Source of the DNA: Alteromonas antoniana
Lineage (GTDB): Bacteria; Pseudomonadota; Gammaproteobacteria; Enterobacterales; Alteromonadaceae
Direction of reading: 5' to 3'
Length of the DNA: 64,000 bases
Assembly (NCBI RefSeq): GCF_019249295.1
Contig: NZ_JAESDH010000010.1
Span: 97,203-161,202, forward strand
The notes below the pieces were generated by a model. That model did no database searches. It had not been told where the DNA came from and worked only from the letters and a program-made list of their open reading frames with translations. Positions 33,172 to 42,463 of this stretch are shown piece by piece. How positions within the stretch are numbered: position 1 is the stretch's first letter; the number at the start of each line of letters is the position of its first letter. The position numbers and the translations under genes were made by a program.

Positions 33172-33537
33172 TTAACTGATCGGAGGGGGATTATCAGGGA
33201 AGGCTATATGGGAACGGTAATGGGAAGGGTTGCCTAAAATAGCACCCTTTTGATAAAGAGAAGCAGAGATATCTTGGCGACCCAGAAAGAAAGGGTGTGA
33301 TGAGCCATGACAGTGACAACAATGGTGGCAATCAAGCTGGTAGCTTTTGCTCTTTTCTGATTCTAACCAACGCTTGTCATCATCTGGTATTGGAGAAGAG
33401 TGAGCTTTTTGATGCTCGTGATCAAAAGTAAGATGCTCAGAACCGGATTGATGAAACTGATGAACGTCCGCCACAGCAACTACCGATTGCAGGGCAATCA
33501 ATATGGCTAGAGCGAAAGTTAAAAGTTGACGGTTCAC
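33172..33537 (-). CDS. small secreted Cys/His-rich protein upstream of czcC
   Basis: A 121-residue protein with an N-terminal signal (ALAILIALQSVVAVADV) and several His residues. A dense cluster LDCHHCCHCHGSSHPFF near residue 75 is an obvious metal-binding site. I do not recognise a named family. A protein of the same size and plan, with CLHCVLCQCG, sits at the equivalent place upstream of the other czcC (57974-58345). I infer a periplasmic metal-binding or sensing role. It is the promoter-proximal gene of the efflux operon. Confidence 0.72.
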   Translation of the reverse strand: MNRQLLTFALAILIALQSVVAVADVHQFHQSGSEHLTFDHEHQKAHSSPIPDDDKRWLESEKSKSYQLDCHHCCHCHGSSHPFFLGRQDISASLYQKGAILGNPSHYRSHIAFPDNPPPIS

Positions 33538-33657
33538 GGTAAAAAAGAGTCTCTACTCGTTCTCATAAATGCAGGGCAGTAGACTAGCAGATTATCAGTT
33601 AGTTCACAAAAGATAAGTGGATACTAACCAACTATTACACAGCTTTGTGCTTAAAGG

Positions 33658-34608
33658 CTAGCTTTTAGACTTGGCTACTTCCTGTTTTTTTGCGAGTTTC
33701 TCGGGCGATTTCAATTCCTCAACCTCATGCTCTAGCTGAACAACGGAAGTGTTTAGCTCATTGTTTTCTTTGGTTATAGCATCAAGTTGCGCTAGTAGCT
33801 CCTCTCTGTCAGTACTGGCTGACTGCACCTGTTCAGTTAACGCTTTTAATGAGTTTTGAAGTTCGCGCTGTGACTTGGCCAACAACCGCTTTTCGGTGAT
33901 TAGCTCAGCGTTCTGACGGTTCAACTGCGTGAGTTCTGACTGTTGAGAGGCAATGGTTTGCCCCAGCTTTCGCTGCTCTGCTCGCAATCCCGACACTTCT
34001 TCAGCGTGCTTGCGCTCTTGTTGATCACGCTGTTCTTTAGCGGATTCGCGGAAGTGGCTCAAGTTGTCATAACTGTGTTGCAGACTCTTCTCCAGATCGA
34101 TAATTCGTTCATCTTTTTGTCCACAAACAGCTGTAAGTTCTTTCAAGTCACTTTGAATACCTTGCAACTCAGTGTTCAGTTGCTCACTCTCACGGCTGGC
34201 AGTATTGAGCTTCGCCTGTAGTGAGTGAATGTTATCACTTAGAGCTTTATTTTGCTCTGTGGCTTGGCTTAACGACTCCTCAAGTCCTGACTTTTCTTGA
34301 TTCCAAGACTTACGCTCTTTATCAAAGGCTTGCTCCATGTCTTCAATGGTTTTATTCGCTTCAGCGTTGAGCCTGGCAGCAAGCTGGCTTACCAGGTGCC
34401 CAATGGCGTCGGAGACTTTGACCTCGGTGAGTGTACCGTTAGTACGGGTCTTTTTAATGTCTTTGAGGTATTTTGAGATGGTGGTTTTGGAGCCAGTGTT
34501 ACCCAGCTCAGCTCGTATTGCATCAATTGATGGGTTATTTACACCCTGTGAAGTCAATGATTTATATGCTTTTTCAACGTCAAATTGAGAGATGCCTGTG
34601 CGCGCCAT
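33658..34608 (-). CDS. tnpT: TnpT-like DNA-binding protein (KfrA domain)
   Basis: A 316-residue protein with an N-terminal KfrA-type DNA-binding domain (residues about 1-60, including GSKTTISKYLKDIK) and a very long coiled coil (about 90-300, rich in Gln, Glu and Leu). In Tn4651-type transposons TnpT binds the resolution site and assists the recombinase TnpS in co-integrate resolution. Its divergence from tnpS with 176 bp between matches that arrangement. Confidence 0.85.
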   Translation of the reverse strand: MARTGISQFDVEKAYKSLTSQGVNNPSIDAIRAELGNTGSKTTISKYLKDIKKTRTNGTLTEVKVSDAIGHLVSQLAARLNAEANKTIEDMEQAFDKERKSWNQEKSGLEESLSQATEQNKALSDNIHSLQAKLNTASRESEQLNTELQGIQSDLKELTAVCGQKDERIIDLEKSLQHSYDNLSHFRESAKEQRDQQERKHAEEVSGLRAEQRKLGQTIASQQSELTQLNRQNAELITEKRLLAKSQRELQNSLKALTEQVQSASTDREELLAQLDAITKENNELNTSVVQLEHEVEELKSPEKLAKKQEVAKSKS

Positions 34609-34784
34609 TTTTTAAGTCTCTGATTATTTTGCAATGTAATACATAATATGTATATACATATTATTACTGTGTCATCTACGTGTCTATAGCTTTCGAAAAT
34701 TCATTTTAGATAATAGTAGATTATCTATTGTGATAGACATTTTTGGACGATATGATGAGATAAAGTCGTACATAACACGCATAT
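34609..34784. other. candidate co-integrate resolution site between tnpT and tnpS
   Basis: The 176-bp divergent gap is AT-rich and full of dyads. It contains a perfect 22-bp palindrome at 34643-34664 (arms ATAATATGTAT / ATACATATTAT). There is also a 7-5-7 inverted repeat AGATAAT-AGTAG-ATTATCT at 34708-34726 and an outer pair TGTCTAT (34681) / ATAGACA (34733). A tyrosine recombinase core would have short inverted arms around a 5-8 bp crossover, so 34708-34726 is the best core candidate and the palindrome a TnpT site. This is inference. Confidence 0.6.
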
Positions 34785-35726
34785 ATGCCCGATTCTAAAA
34801 ATATTGATTTAGTGAGTTTTTACGTCAACGCAGCCACTCGCGAAAATACGGTACGCAGTTACCGTACCGCCATTGAACACTATGAGCGTCACTGGGGGGG
34901 ACTCTTACCTGCCACTCCAACTGCGATTGCACAGTATCTCAGTCACTACGCTGATAAGCTGACTTCAAGCACCTTAGCACACCGGTTGGCCGTACTTGCA
35001 AAATGGCATCATGAATACGGTTTTCCAGATCCTACGAAAGCACCATTAGTAAAAAAAGTAATGAAAGGTATCCGAGCAACGCATGCATACCAAACCAAGC
35101 AGGCTCGGCCTCTCCAATTAGAAGAATTGAAAATCATTATTCAGTGGCTTGAGGAGTCGATAAAGGAGTCAAAGGATTATAGGAAAGGCTTGAGACTCAT
35201 TCGAAATAAAGCCATTCTGCTACTCGGGTTCTGGCGTGCTTTTCGAGCAGATGAGCTCACTAATATCCATGTTGAGTACGTGACCATGATCCCCAACAAG
35301 GGAATGTCACTGTATTTTCCTACTACGAAAGGCGATAGGGATAATAAAGGGGTGACCTATAAAGTTCCAGCTTTGCAAAAACTCTGCCCTGTCACTGCTT
35401 ATCAGGACTGGGTTACGGCCGCTGAATTAAGCAAAGGACCGCTATTTGTAGGGATCGACCGCTGGGGACATTTTAATCATAAGAGCATGACATCCAATAC
35501 AATCATTAATATTGTTCGAGAGTGTGCAAGTGGTGCTGGACTATTACACCCTGATGCCTTTAGTAGTCATTCGTTACGACGGGGGTTCGCATCCTGGGCC
35601 GACAGTAATGGCTGGAGCCTTAAAGAGCTTATGGAATATGTAGGTTGGAAAGATCCAAAAACGGCGCTTCGTTACATTGGTTCATCGCATAAGATTCAGC
35701 AACACTTTATTGAACAGCTAAAATAA
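34785..35726 (+). CDS. tnpS: TnpS-like tyrosine recombinase
   Basis: A 313-residue tyrosine recombinase with an N-terminal SAM-like core-binding domain (RENTVRSYRTAIEHYERHW). The catalytic domain has the first Arg in FWRAFRADEL, HSLRRGFASW with the His-x-x-Arg box, and the nucleophilic Tyr in WKDPKTALRYIG. Such recombinases resolve co-integrates of Tn4651-type elements. It points toward tnpA. Confidence 0.88.
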   Translation: MPDSKNIDLVSFYVNAATRENTVRSYRTAIEHYERHWGGLLPATPTAIAQYLSHYADKLTSSTLAHRLAVLAKWHHEYGFPDPTKAPLVKKVMKGIRATHAYQTKQARPLQLEELKIIIQWLEESIKESKDYRKGLRLIRNKAILLLGFWRAFRADELTNIHVEYVTMIPNKGMSLYFPTTKGDRDNKGVTYKVPALQKLCPVTAYQDWVTAAELSKGPLFVGIDRWGHFNHKSMTSNTIINIVRECASGAGLLHPDAFSSHSLRRGFASWADSNGWSLKELMEYVGWKDPKTALRYIGSSHKIQQHFIEQLK

Positions 35727-35960
35727 TGCAGTACAGTGACTGGGCCACTTCATCATGAGTTTTAAGCATGAATTCAGTATAGATTGAACTTGGACACTAA
35801 ACGTCTTGCGCAAGTTTAATAAACTTCTCAGCACTAAAATTACTTTAGATAAACTGCAAGGTGATTGTGGCTGAGCTAAACAGTCGAACATTTTGTAATG
35901 TAACCAAATAATCAGACCTCCTAGCTGGCCTCGAGATCCGTCGCTGGTATTTATATCTCT

Positions 35961-38936
35961 ATGACAACAATCAATGAAACCGCTTACCCGCGCATTAAAC
36001 CTAACATGAGTCAGTCTGAATTACAGTCTGTATATACACCCACCCCCGAGGATATTGCCTATGTTCGCCAGCAGCGCCGGCGCAAATTGGATCAGCTTGC
36101 CCTGTTAGTCCATATTAAATTAACTCAGCGTTTGGGGTATTTTCTCAAGTCTCCTGACATCCCTAACAAGATTATTAGTCATATTTCTGAGCAGATGAAA
36201 ATGAGGAGCGCTCCGAGAAAGTACTTATCACGGTTCGATAGAGGTGGAAGTCGAACCCGGTTAAAGGCTTTAGTGAGAAGGTATCTAGACATTAAGCTAA
36301 TTGAAAGCAATGATAAAACAACATTATTGCTTCATAAGCTGTCATCCGAAGCATCTGAGAAAAAGCATGAAATCGCTGATATTATCAATATAGTCATTGA
36401 AGGGTTGGTTAAACAGCGCTATGAATTACCCGGCTTCTCAACTCTGGTAAAATACGCTAAATCAGCTAAAAAGCAAGTCAACGATGCCTATTTCAAGCAA
36501 ACGCATAGAAAGCTGAATCATGAGCTGACAGCTGAGTTGGATAGAATGCTTAATAGCTCTGGAAGTAAAACACGCTGGGACTCGATTAAACGAGAAGTTA
36601 AAAAACCCACGAATAAAGAAGTCAAAAGCTACCTTCAACATTTACAATGGTTACAAGGCCTAGTCGAACGCTTACCAAATATGGAGTTCCTACCGTTAAC
36701 GAAGAAACATCATTTCACTTTAGAGGCTCGTTCATTGGATGCTTTTCACTTAAAAGAAATGAAGCAGGCCAAACGTTACACACTGATGGTGTTGATGATC
36801 CAATCAAAATTAAGTCAATCCTTAGACGACGTGGCGGGTATCTTTAAACGAAAATTGAATAAGTTGCACCAATCTGCGGAGACCCGACTGATGGAATACC
36901 ATCAGGAGCATACACAGCGAACGGAAAAACTTATCAGCCAGTTTCGTAATGTCTTAAAAACTTATGGTGATAATGAAGCTGGCGTACCGCCATCACTGTC
37001 GGATATTCGAAACGCCATGAGCGAAGAGCCAGCGATACTATTAGCTGAGTGTGAAGAGCACTTAGCCTATGCTGGAAATAATTATTATCCCTTTATGCTT
37101 AAATTGTATAAACCGCAACGTGCCCAGCTTCTGAACTGTTTGGAGCTTTTAGAGTTAGGGTCATCATCTGAAGATAGCTCGATTCTACTGGCGCTAGAAA
37201 CCATTCTGGAGTATCGAAATACCCACAAGCAGGAACTGGGTCACTATGAGGAGTTTGTCGCGCAGCCCTGGGTGAACGATAAATGGAAGAAGCTGATATT
37301 CAACGCAGACACGAAAACGGTCAACCGTAAATACTTTGAGTTGTGTGTTCTGTCTCGGATCAAGAATGAACTCAGCTCAGGTGATTTATTCATTCGTTAC
37401 AGCCTGGAACATTCAGATTATCGCAAAGAACTAATCAGTTGGGATGAATACGAGCAAGGTTTATCTGAATATACTGACATGCTAGGTTTTTCAAAGGATA
37501 GCAAAACCTTTGCAACTGAATTAAAGAAAACTCTCAGCGAATTATCAACTCAGGTGGACGAGCAATTTCAATCCAATGAGTTTCTTGATTTCAATAATGA
37601 TCAGCTTGTGATTAGAAGACATCAGAATATCCCTGAGCCCCAACAACTCAAGAAGCTTGATGAAGCCTTACGGGACTCTCTTGAGGAAAAGAGCATTGTC
37701 GATATTCTGGTAGAATCCGAGCAATGGCTGGACGCCCACAAATTGTTTAAGCCTGTATCTGGATTTGAAAGCAAACTTGATAATCCTCGTAAACGCTTTA
37801 TATCGACCCTTTTTTGTTATGGCTGCAATCTTGGGCCAACTCAAACAGCTCGCTCAATCAAGACCTTAAGCCGTAAGCAAGTTGCTTGGCTGAATTTAAA
37901 GTATGTCACTGAAGAGAAACTTGAAAAAGCTATTGTAAAAACCGTGAATGCTTATAACAAGTTTGAGCTGCCATCCTTCTGGGGATCAGGTAAATCAGCA
38001 TCAGCTGATGGTACCAAGTGGAACGTGTACGAACAGAACCTATTATCAGAGTATCATATCCGTTATGGGGGGTATGGCGGTATAGGTTATTATCACGTCT
38101 CGGACACTTACATAGCTTTATTCAGCCACTTCATTCCGTGTGGCGTTTATGAAGCTATCTACATCCTTGATGGCCTCATTAAGAATGAATCGGACATACA
38201 GCCGGATGTGATCCATGGAGACACTCAAGCTCAAAGCACAACCGTTTTTGGCCTGGCTCATTTGCTAGGTATTGACTTGATGCCCCGAATACGAAACATC
38301 AAGAAGCTGGTATTTTACAAAGCTGACGGTCGAACCAAGTACAAGCATATAAACCGTTTGTTCCGAGGTAATATCAATTGGTCATTGATTGAACGACACC
38401 TGCCCGATATGTTACGTGTGGCACTGTCTATTCAGGCAGGAAAAATATCACCGTCTACAATTTTAAAACGTTTGGGAACTTACAGCCGTAAAAACCGACT
38501 GTATTTTGCCTTTCGTGAGTTGGGTAGAGCGATACGAACTATATTCTTACTGAAGTACATTAGCGATGTGGAGCTCAGGCGCACCATTCATTCTGCTACC
38601 AATAAAAGTGAAGAGTTCAATAACTTCACCAAGTGGTTGTTCTTTGGGGGTGACGGTATTATTGCGGAAAATGTGCGACATGAACAGCGGAAGGTCATTA
38701 AGTATAATCAGCTTGTGGCTAATCTGGTTATTTTGCATAACGTTCAATCCATGACAGAAGTTCTGTCGCAATTGAAACAACGTCAAATGCCAATTTCAGA
38801 AGAGGTGTTGAAGTTTCTTTCGCCATATCGAACTGAGCATATTAATCGCTTCGGCGATTACCATCTCGATTTAAGTAAAAAGCGAAAGCCCCTAAACTAC
38901 AAACTTGACATCATAAAAAGCCAAAGCCCGCAGTAA
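35961..38936 (+). CDS. tnpA: Tn3-family transposase TnpA
   Basis: A 991-residue DDE transposase with the N-terminal DUF4158-type region (DIAYVRQQRRRKLDQLALLV) and the Tn3 catalytic domain. Catalytic Asp683 lies in SADGTKW and Asp754 in VIHGDTQAQ; the Glu is in TNKSEEFNNF. The full length is usual for Tn3-family enzymes (about 950-1000), and I see no interruption, so the element may be active. The 234 bp between tnpS and tnpA hold no recognisable gene. Confidence 0.95.
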   Translation: MTTINETAYPRIKPNMSQSELQSVYTPTPEDIAYVRQQRRRKLDQLALLVHIKLTQRLGYFLKSPDIPNKIISHISEQMKMRSAPRKYLSRFDRGGSRTRLKALVRRYLDIKLIESNDKTTLLLHKLSSEASEKKHEIADIINIVIEGLVKQRYELPGFSTLVKYAKSAKKQVNDAYFKQTHRKLNHELTAELDRMLNSSGSKTRWDSIKREVKKPTNKEVKSYLQHLQWLQGLVERLPNMEFLPLTKKHHFTLEARSLDAFHLKEMKQAKRYTLMVLMIQSKLSQSLDDVAGIFKRKLNKLHQSAETRLMEYHQEHTQRTEKLISQFRNVLKTYGDNEAGVPPSLSDIRNAMSEEPAILLAECEEHLAYAGNNYYPFMLKLYKPQRAQLLNCLELLELGSSSEDSSILLALETILEYRNTHKQELGHYEEFVAQPWVNDKWKKLIFNADTKTVNRKYFELCVLSRIKNELSSGDLFIRYSLEHSDYRKELISWDEYEQGLSEYTDMLGFSKDSKTFATELKKTLSELSTQVDEQFQSNEFLDFNNDQLVIRRHQNIPEPQQLKKLDEALRDSLEEKSIVDILVESEQWLDAHKLFKPVSGFESKLDNPRKRFISTLFCYGCNLGPTQTARSIKTLSRKQVAWLNLKYVTEEKLEKAIVKTVNAYNKFELPSFWGSGKSASADGTKWNVYEQNLLSEYHIRYGGYGGIGYYHVSDTYIALFSHFIPCGVYEAIYILDGLIKNESDIQPDVIHGDTQAQSTTVFGLAHLLGIDLMPRIRNIKKLVFYKADGRTKYKHINRLFRGNINWSLIERHLPDMLRVALSIQAGKISPSTILKRLGTYSRKNRLYFAFRELGRAIRTIFLLKYISDVELRRTIHSATNKSEEFNNFTKWLFFGGDGIIAENVRHEQRKVIKYNQLVANLVILHNVQSMTEVLSQLKQRQMPISEEVLKFLSPYRTEHINRFGDYHLDLSKKRKPLNYKLDIIKSQSPQ

Positions 38937-39073
38937 TACGGTTGGACGAGATTTTACATTTTGTTGTATACAGCGTCGGTAAATATATTAAATGGAAAAC
39001 TTCAAATAGACTTATCTGATAACTTCGCAAAGCAAAATCAACAGTTTGACTTGAATTTTTCTTTTAATTCAAG

Positions 39074-39122
39074 TGGTTAATTATTTTATTGGTCGATTTG
39101 TTACGAATCGTGGCCGTACCTC
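39074..39122 (-). repeat. right terminal inverted repeat of the transposon
   Basis: This is the reverse-complement partner of 20903-20951 (42 of 49 identical). The outer end, read + strand as CGTACCTC, stops exactly at the ATCCT duplication. Confidence 0.93.
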
Positions 39123-39127
39123 ATCCT
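39123..39127. repeat. 5-bp target site duplication, right copy (ATCCT)
   Basis: Direct repeat of 20898-20902, in host chemoreceptor sequence. Confidence 0.93.
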
Positions 39128-39428
39128 GTGCTTGCTGGGCGTTCTCACGAAAATCAGCAAGCAGTTGTGCATTATTTGAACTTCCGCTTTGAGATGCATT
39201 ATTAATTACAAGGCTCTGAATAGCAGTAAGTGACTGATATAAATCACGATCTGCATTTAGCGTAAGATTGACTGAATCGATGAACGTGGTTGAAAGTTCA
39301 TGCGCATCTTTTGACAACCTCGCACCACCAGTAATGCTGAGAATACTCACTACAATGACTAAGAGGCTTACGAACACGAGCGGAATAGCAAATTTCGTAC
39401 GAATGGTTAGCTGACTCGAATCCATCAT
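39123..39428 (-). pseudogene. methyl-accepting chemotaxis protein, N-terminal part cut by the transposon
   Basis: Host codons 1-102 of the split chemoreceptor. They encode a short cytoplasmic start (DSSQLTIRTKFAIP), the first membrane helix (LVFVSLLVIVVSILSIT) and the beginning of the periplasmic four-helix sensor. The frame then runs 12 codons into the right inverted repeat before a stop. The fragment cannot signal alone because the second helix, HAMP and signalling domains are 18 kb away at 19554-20902. Confidence 0.93.
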
Positions 39429-39570
39429 AAAATCCTCGAAGTAACTGCTAAAAAAGTAAAGTCTCTAAAAAATTAGTTAAAATTGGCGAATATGCAAGGT
39501 GACTTGATATTTTCAGCGTGAATGTCATTGGTCTATAGCTTATATACCTTTCACCAATAAGTTGAAGATT

Positions 39571-40497
39571 ATGAAAGTCAGGTTGGTAGCTGTTGTGATG
39601 GCGGTAGCTTTTTCACACACACCGATAGTCCACGCGGATGGTCTGGGAGAGTTTTACAGCCGAATAAACGTAAATGCACAGTCATCAGAAGAAGGCGAGG
39701 GCAGGTTTACTGAAATCCGAAGTAACAACTCCTGGCTAGGCGTACGCGGAGATGTTGCTATTGATGACGATTTATCAGTGATTTATCGCCTTGAATGGAA
39801 AGTCGATATTATGCAGGAAAAAGGCCAGGACAATCTTACTGAAAGACCCCAATATATTGGTATCCGTTCAGAAAATTTTGGTGAAGTTACCATAGGCAGA
39901 AACTTCACTCCAACCTGGGCAATAGGAAGAGCAGGGGACTTATATAATCACTATGAAGGCGATGTTAATGCTCTGTGGAAAGGAGATAATCGCCTGGCTG
40001 ACGTTGTTAGTTACACCAGCCCTTCTTTCAATAATTTTCATGTAGAAGCGCTTTATCAGGCTGAAAAAACAGCCGATGGAGACGCCGCTTATTCTGGCGG
40101 TATTTTTTATGGGGATAGAAAGCTCAAAAAAACAAAAATCTATGCGAGTATTTCCCACGATTGGGATGTGAAAGATTACAATGTGACCCGTGCAATCACG
40201 AGGTTTAACCTGGCCGGCGCCAAAATTACCGGTATTTATCACACTCAGGAGCCTGATGGTGGTGGCGAAAGCCGGGATGGCTATTTAGTTAATTTGAGTT
40301 ATCTCCTCGGCAAAATAGACTACCGCCTACAATATCAAACCCTGGAAGATGATATGACCTATAGCATTGGGGCCGATTATCGATTTACTGACCGCTTTAA
40401 GCTATACACCTGGTATACGAAGATTGACAAGGAAGACGTTGAAGACAACAGCTATCTGGCAGTCGGTTTCCAGTATGACTTCGTTGTGGCCTATTAG
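39571..40497 (+). CDS. outer-membrane porin
   Basis: A 308-residue gram-negative porin. A signal peptide ends near VHADGLG; the mature protein begins GEFYSRINVNAQ and shows the repeating amphipathic strands and GVRGD / IGIRSENFGEVTIGR segments of general porins. It ends with an aromatic strand near the C terminus (VGFQYDFVVAY). I prefer the ATG at 39571 to a TTG three codons earlier. It is divergent from the interrupted chemoreceptor and 12 bp ahead of the sensor-like gene. Confidence 0.88.
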   Translation: MKVRLVAVVMAVAFSHTPIVHADGLGEFYSRINVNAQSSEEGEGRFTEIRSNNSWLGVRGDVAIDDDLSVIYRLEWKVDIMQEKGQDNLTERPQYIGIRSENFGEVTIGRNFTPTWAIGRAGDLYNHYEGDVNALWKGDNRLADVVSYTSPSFNNFHVEALYQAEKTADGDAAYSGGIFYGDRKLKKTKIYASISHDWDVKDYNVTRAITRFNLAGAKITGIYHTQEPDGGGESRDGYLVNLSYLLGKIDYRLQYQTLEDDMTYSIGADYRFTDRFKLYTWYTKIDKEDVEDNSYLAVGFQYDFVVAY

Positions 40498-40509
40498 AGC
40501 AATGTCACT

Positions 40510-41721
40510 GTGAGAGCTGCTTTATCCTTAATCTTACTAATAACTGCTTCCATGGCGTACGGTAGCCAATCGTCCAATCAGATAACATTAGCTACACAGA
40601 TACACCAGGATATTGACAGTGAAAGGCCTCGACTTGCTGAGCAGCAAAAAGTGACTTCGGTGCTGAAGTGCATTTTCGACAAACTAAATATGACCATGCA
40701 CGTACTTGAAATGCCGTGGGCTCGCGCTAAACGTGAACTGCGGACAGGAAAAGTAGATGGCTTATTTCTGACGAGTGAAAATAATATTTCACTCGGGCAG
40801 CCAACCAATCCAATCTACCTTGAGAAGTGGCACGCGTACTCATCAAAACCTGTAAAAGCGCTCGGAGACTCTCCTCGGTTAGGCGTGATCAGGGGAAGTG
40901 ATGAACAACAATGGCTGCAATCTCATGGTGTAGATTTTTTCATGGAAGCGGTTAGTTATTCGCAACTTATTAAACAGCTATACGCTGATCGCGTCCAGGC
41001 TTTTATTGCTGATAGTAAGACATTAGAACCAGACAGGTTTGGAAACACAGACAGTGATAAACTTTACAGTACCTTTTTACGGTATGCCGCCAAAACGCTT
41101 ACATTTTCAAAGCATTATGTTGCAGCTAACCCTGGGTTAGTGCACCGATTTAATGCAAGTATTAGTGCATGCAACACAGAAGTCACACAATTAAGCGCAT
41201 TGGAAAGAAACAAAATTCTCGATTACGTAAAAACAACCGTATTGCCACAGTTCGATAGCAAAATGCTGGAGAAGATTTCTGAAAAATTAGTGACAACGCA
41301 ACCAGTTCAAGCGCTGATTACATCTGAAGACGAGGAGTGGCAAAAAGCGTTTGCAGAAGGGAAACAAACAGACACTGCAAAAAGAATTTTAACGAACCAG
41401 ATTTCATTGAGATTGCGAGAGGTAAAGAAAAACAACCCCGTGATAGGTGAAATCATGTTGACCAATTCAGATGGTTTGCTAATTGCTGCTTCTGACTATA
41501 CGTCAGATTACTGGCAAGGTGACGAACAGAAAATCATATCTTTAGAAGGTGCTGATTACTCGTTGAGTGACATTCAGTATGATGAATCTACGCGTAAGTT
41601 TATTGCACACTTTACGTGTCGATTAACCAAAAGTATTCGGGATAACGATTCTGGGAATGCTGCAATTTTAATAGTAGGTGTACTGTTAGAAGATTTGCTT
41701 ATTGAATCATTCTTATTCTGA
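40510..41721 (+). CDS. exported protein: solute-binding domain fused to a PDC/Cache-like domain
   Basis: A 403-residue protein starting with GTG and a signal peptide (SLILLITASMAYGS). Residues about 25-240 look like a family 3 solute-binding domain (KLNMTMHVLEMPWARAKRELRTGKVDGLF). Residues about 265-403 look like a PDC/Cache sensor (NPVIGEIMLTNSDGLLIAASDYTSDYWQ). I see no membrane helix or output domain, so it would be a soluble periplasmic sensor or binding partner. The split chemoreceptor nearby makes a chemosensory link plausible. The ligand is unknown. Confidence 0.7.
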   Translation: MRAALSLILLITASMAYGSQSSNQITLATQIHQDIDSERPRLAEQQKVTSVLKCIFDKLNMTMHVLEMPWARAKRELRTGKVDGLFLTSENNISLGQPTNPIYLEKWHAYSSKPVKALGDSPRLGVIRGSDEQQWLQSHGVDFFMEAVSYSQLIKQLYADRVQAFIADSKTLEPDRFGNTDSDKLYSTFLRYAAKTLTFSKHYVAANPGLVHRFNASISACNTEVTQLSALERNKILDYVKTTVLPQFDSKMLEKISEKLVTTQPVQALITSEDEEWQKAFAEGKQTDTAKRILTNQISLRLREVKKNNPVIGEIMLTNSDGLLIAASDYTSDYWQGDEQKIISLEGADYSLSDIQYDESTRKFIAHFTCRLTKSIRDNDSGNAAILIVGVLLEDLLIESFLF

Positions 41722-41975
41722 CCGCCAAGACGAGAACACGATTACTCGTGCAAACAACTCACACCACAAAGCAAAAAGTCATGTCGTGGCAAAATAACTC
41801 CAACAGCATGTACGAATTGGATATCGCCGACGCACATTCTGAGCAAATCTGCGAGCGATAGCGCACGTTAGTGCGTCAGATTTCACGTAGCGCACGCCGT
41901 AGTATAAACCGCAGCAACAACCATAGAGCACAGGCCAACGCTGGCCATAGCCGCCCTCATCCATCCCAATAGTCA
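41722..41975. other. structured non-coding stretch left of dif
   Basis: No supportable gene. It has several inverted repeats: GACGCAC (41829) with GTGCGTC (41871), AAATCTG (41845) with CAGATTT (41877), a hairpin CGCAC-GTTA-wide at 41862-41876, and GGCCA-ACGC-TGGCC at 41933-41946. These could be a palindromic repeat unit or a transcript end. A short minus-strand open frame here shows no gene-like features. Confidence 0.5.
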
Positions 41976-42003
41976 ATTGCGCATAATGTATATTATGTTA
42001 AAT
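41976..42003 (+). other. dif: dif site (XerCD chromosome dimer resolution site)
   Basis: The 28 bp have a XerC arm ATTGCGCATAA, centre TGTATA and XerD arm TTATGTTAAAT. From memory the E. coli dif is GGTGCGCATAA-TGTATA-TTATGTTAAAT, so 26 of 28 match and the centre and XerD arm are identical. It marks the replication terminus. XerCD resolves chromosome dimers here, and integrative elements also use it. Confidence 0.93.
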
Positions 42004-42463
42004 AAGGCATTAAAACGCACTGACTTGTAACGAGTGTGGCAATTTAAAAAAAATTCGGGAAATTTAAAGATTTCAGGAAATGTGTTCAGCCGTATTTGCT
42101 CGAGAGCTTATAAGCTATTCTGCAGTTATGTGGACAGAGCGTAAAAGGAGTGAAAGTTTCTAAAGGTATCGGTAGATGCTTAATAAGCTGTTAGCTTTTT
42201 AGGTTACCTGTGTAATTACGTTAAAAGGCAAACTAGCAGGCATTTTCCCTGAACTAGCACCACTCTTTCGATGAGATTTTTCATATTATGGCTGAACTAC
42301 CGTTTAGGTCACTGAAATTCGATATTTTAACGTAAGCACCTGTTATTTATATATTATTTTTTTAAAGGTTTCACTTAATGCTTTTCTTAAACAAAAAACC
42401 AAAATAATGCATAGCGAATGAGAAATATTTGCATAAATAACATCCTGAATAGGTTTTCAGTTA
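42004..42463. other. 460-bp gene-free stretch between dif and the second mer operon
   Basis: AT-rich, with stops in all frames and no gene I can support. A weak hairpin AAGCT-GTT-AGCTT followed by T occurs near 42188-42203. No second dif-like site is visible in it. Confidence 0.5.

Noticed and set aside
41779..41976. 65-codon minus-strand open frame left of dif
   Set aside because: Its translation is Cys/Arg-rich with no domain-like pattern, and the DNA is a series of inverted repeats; I treat it as chance.
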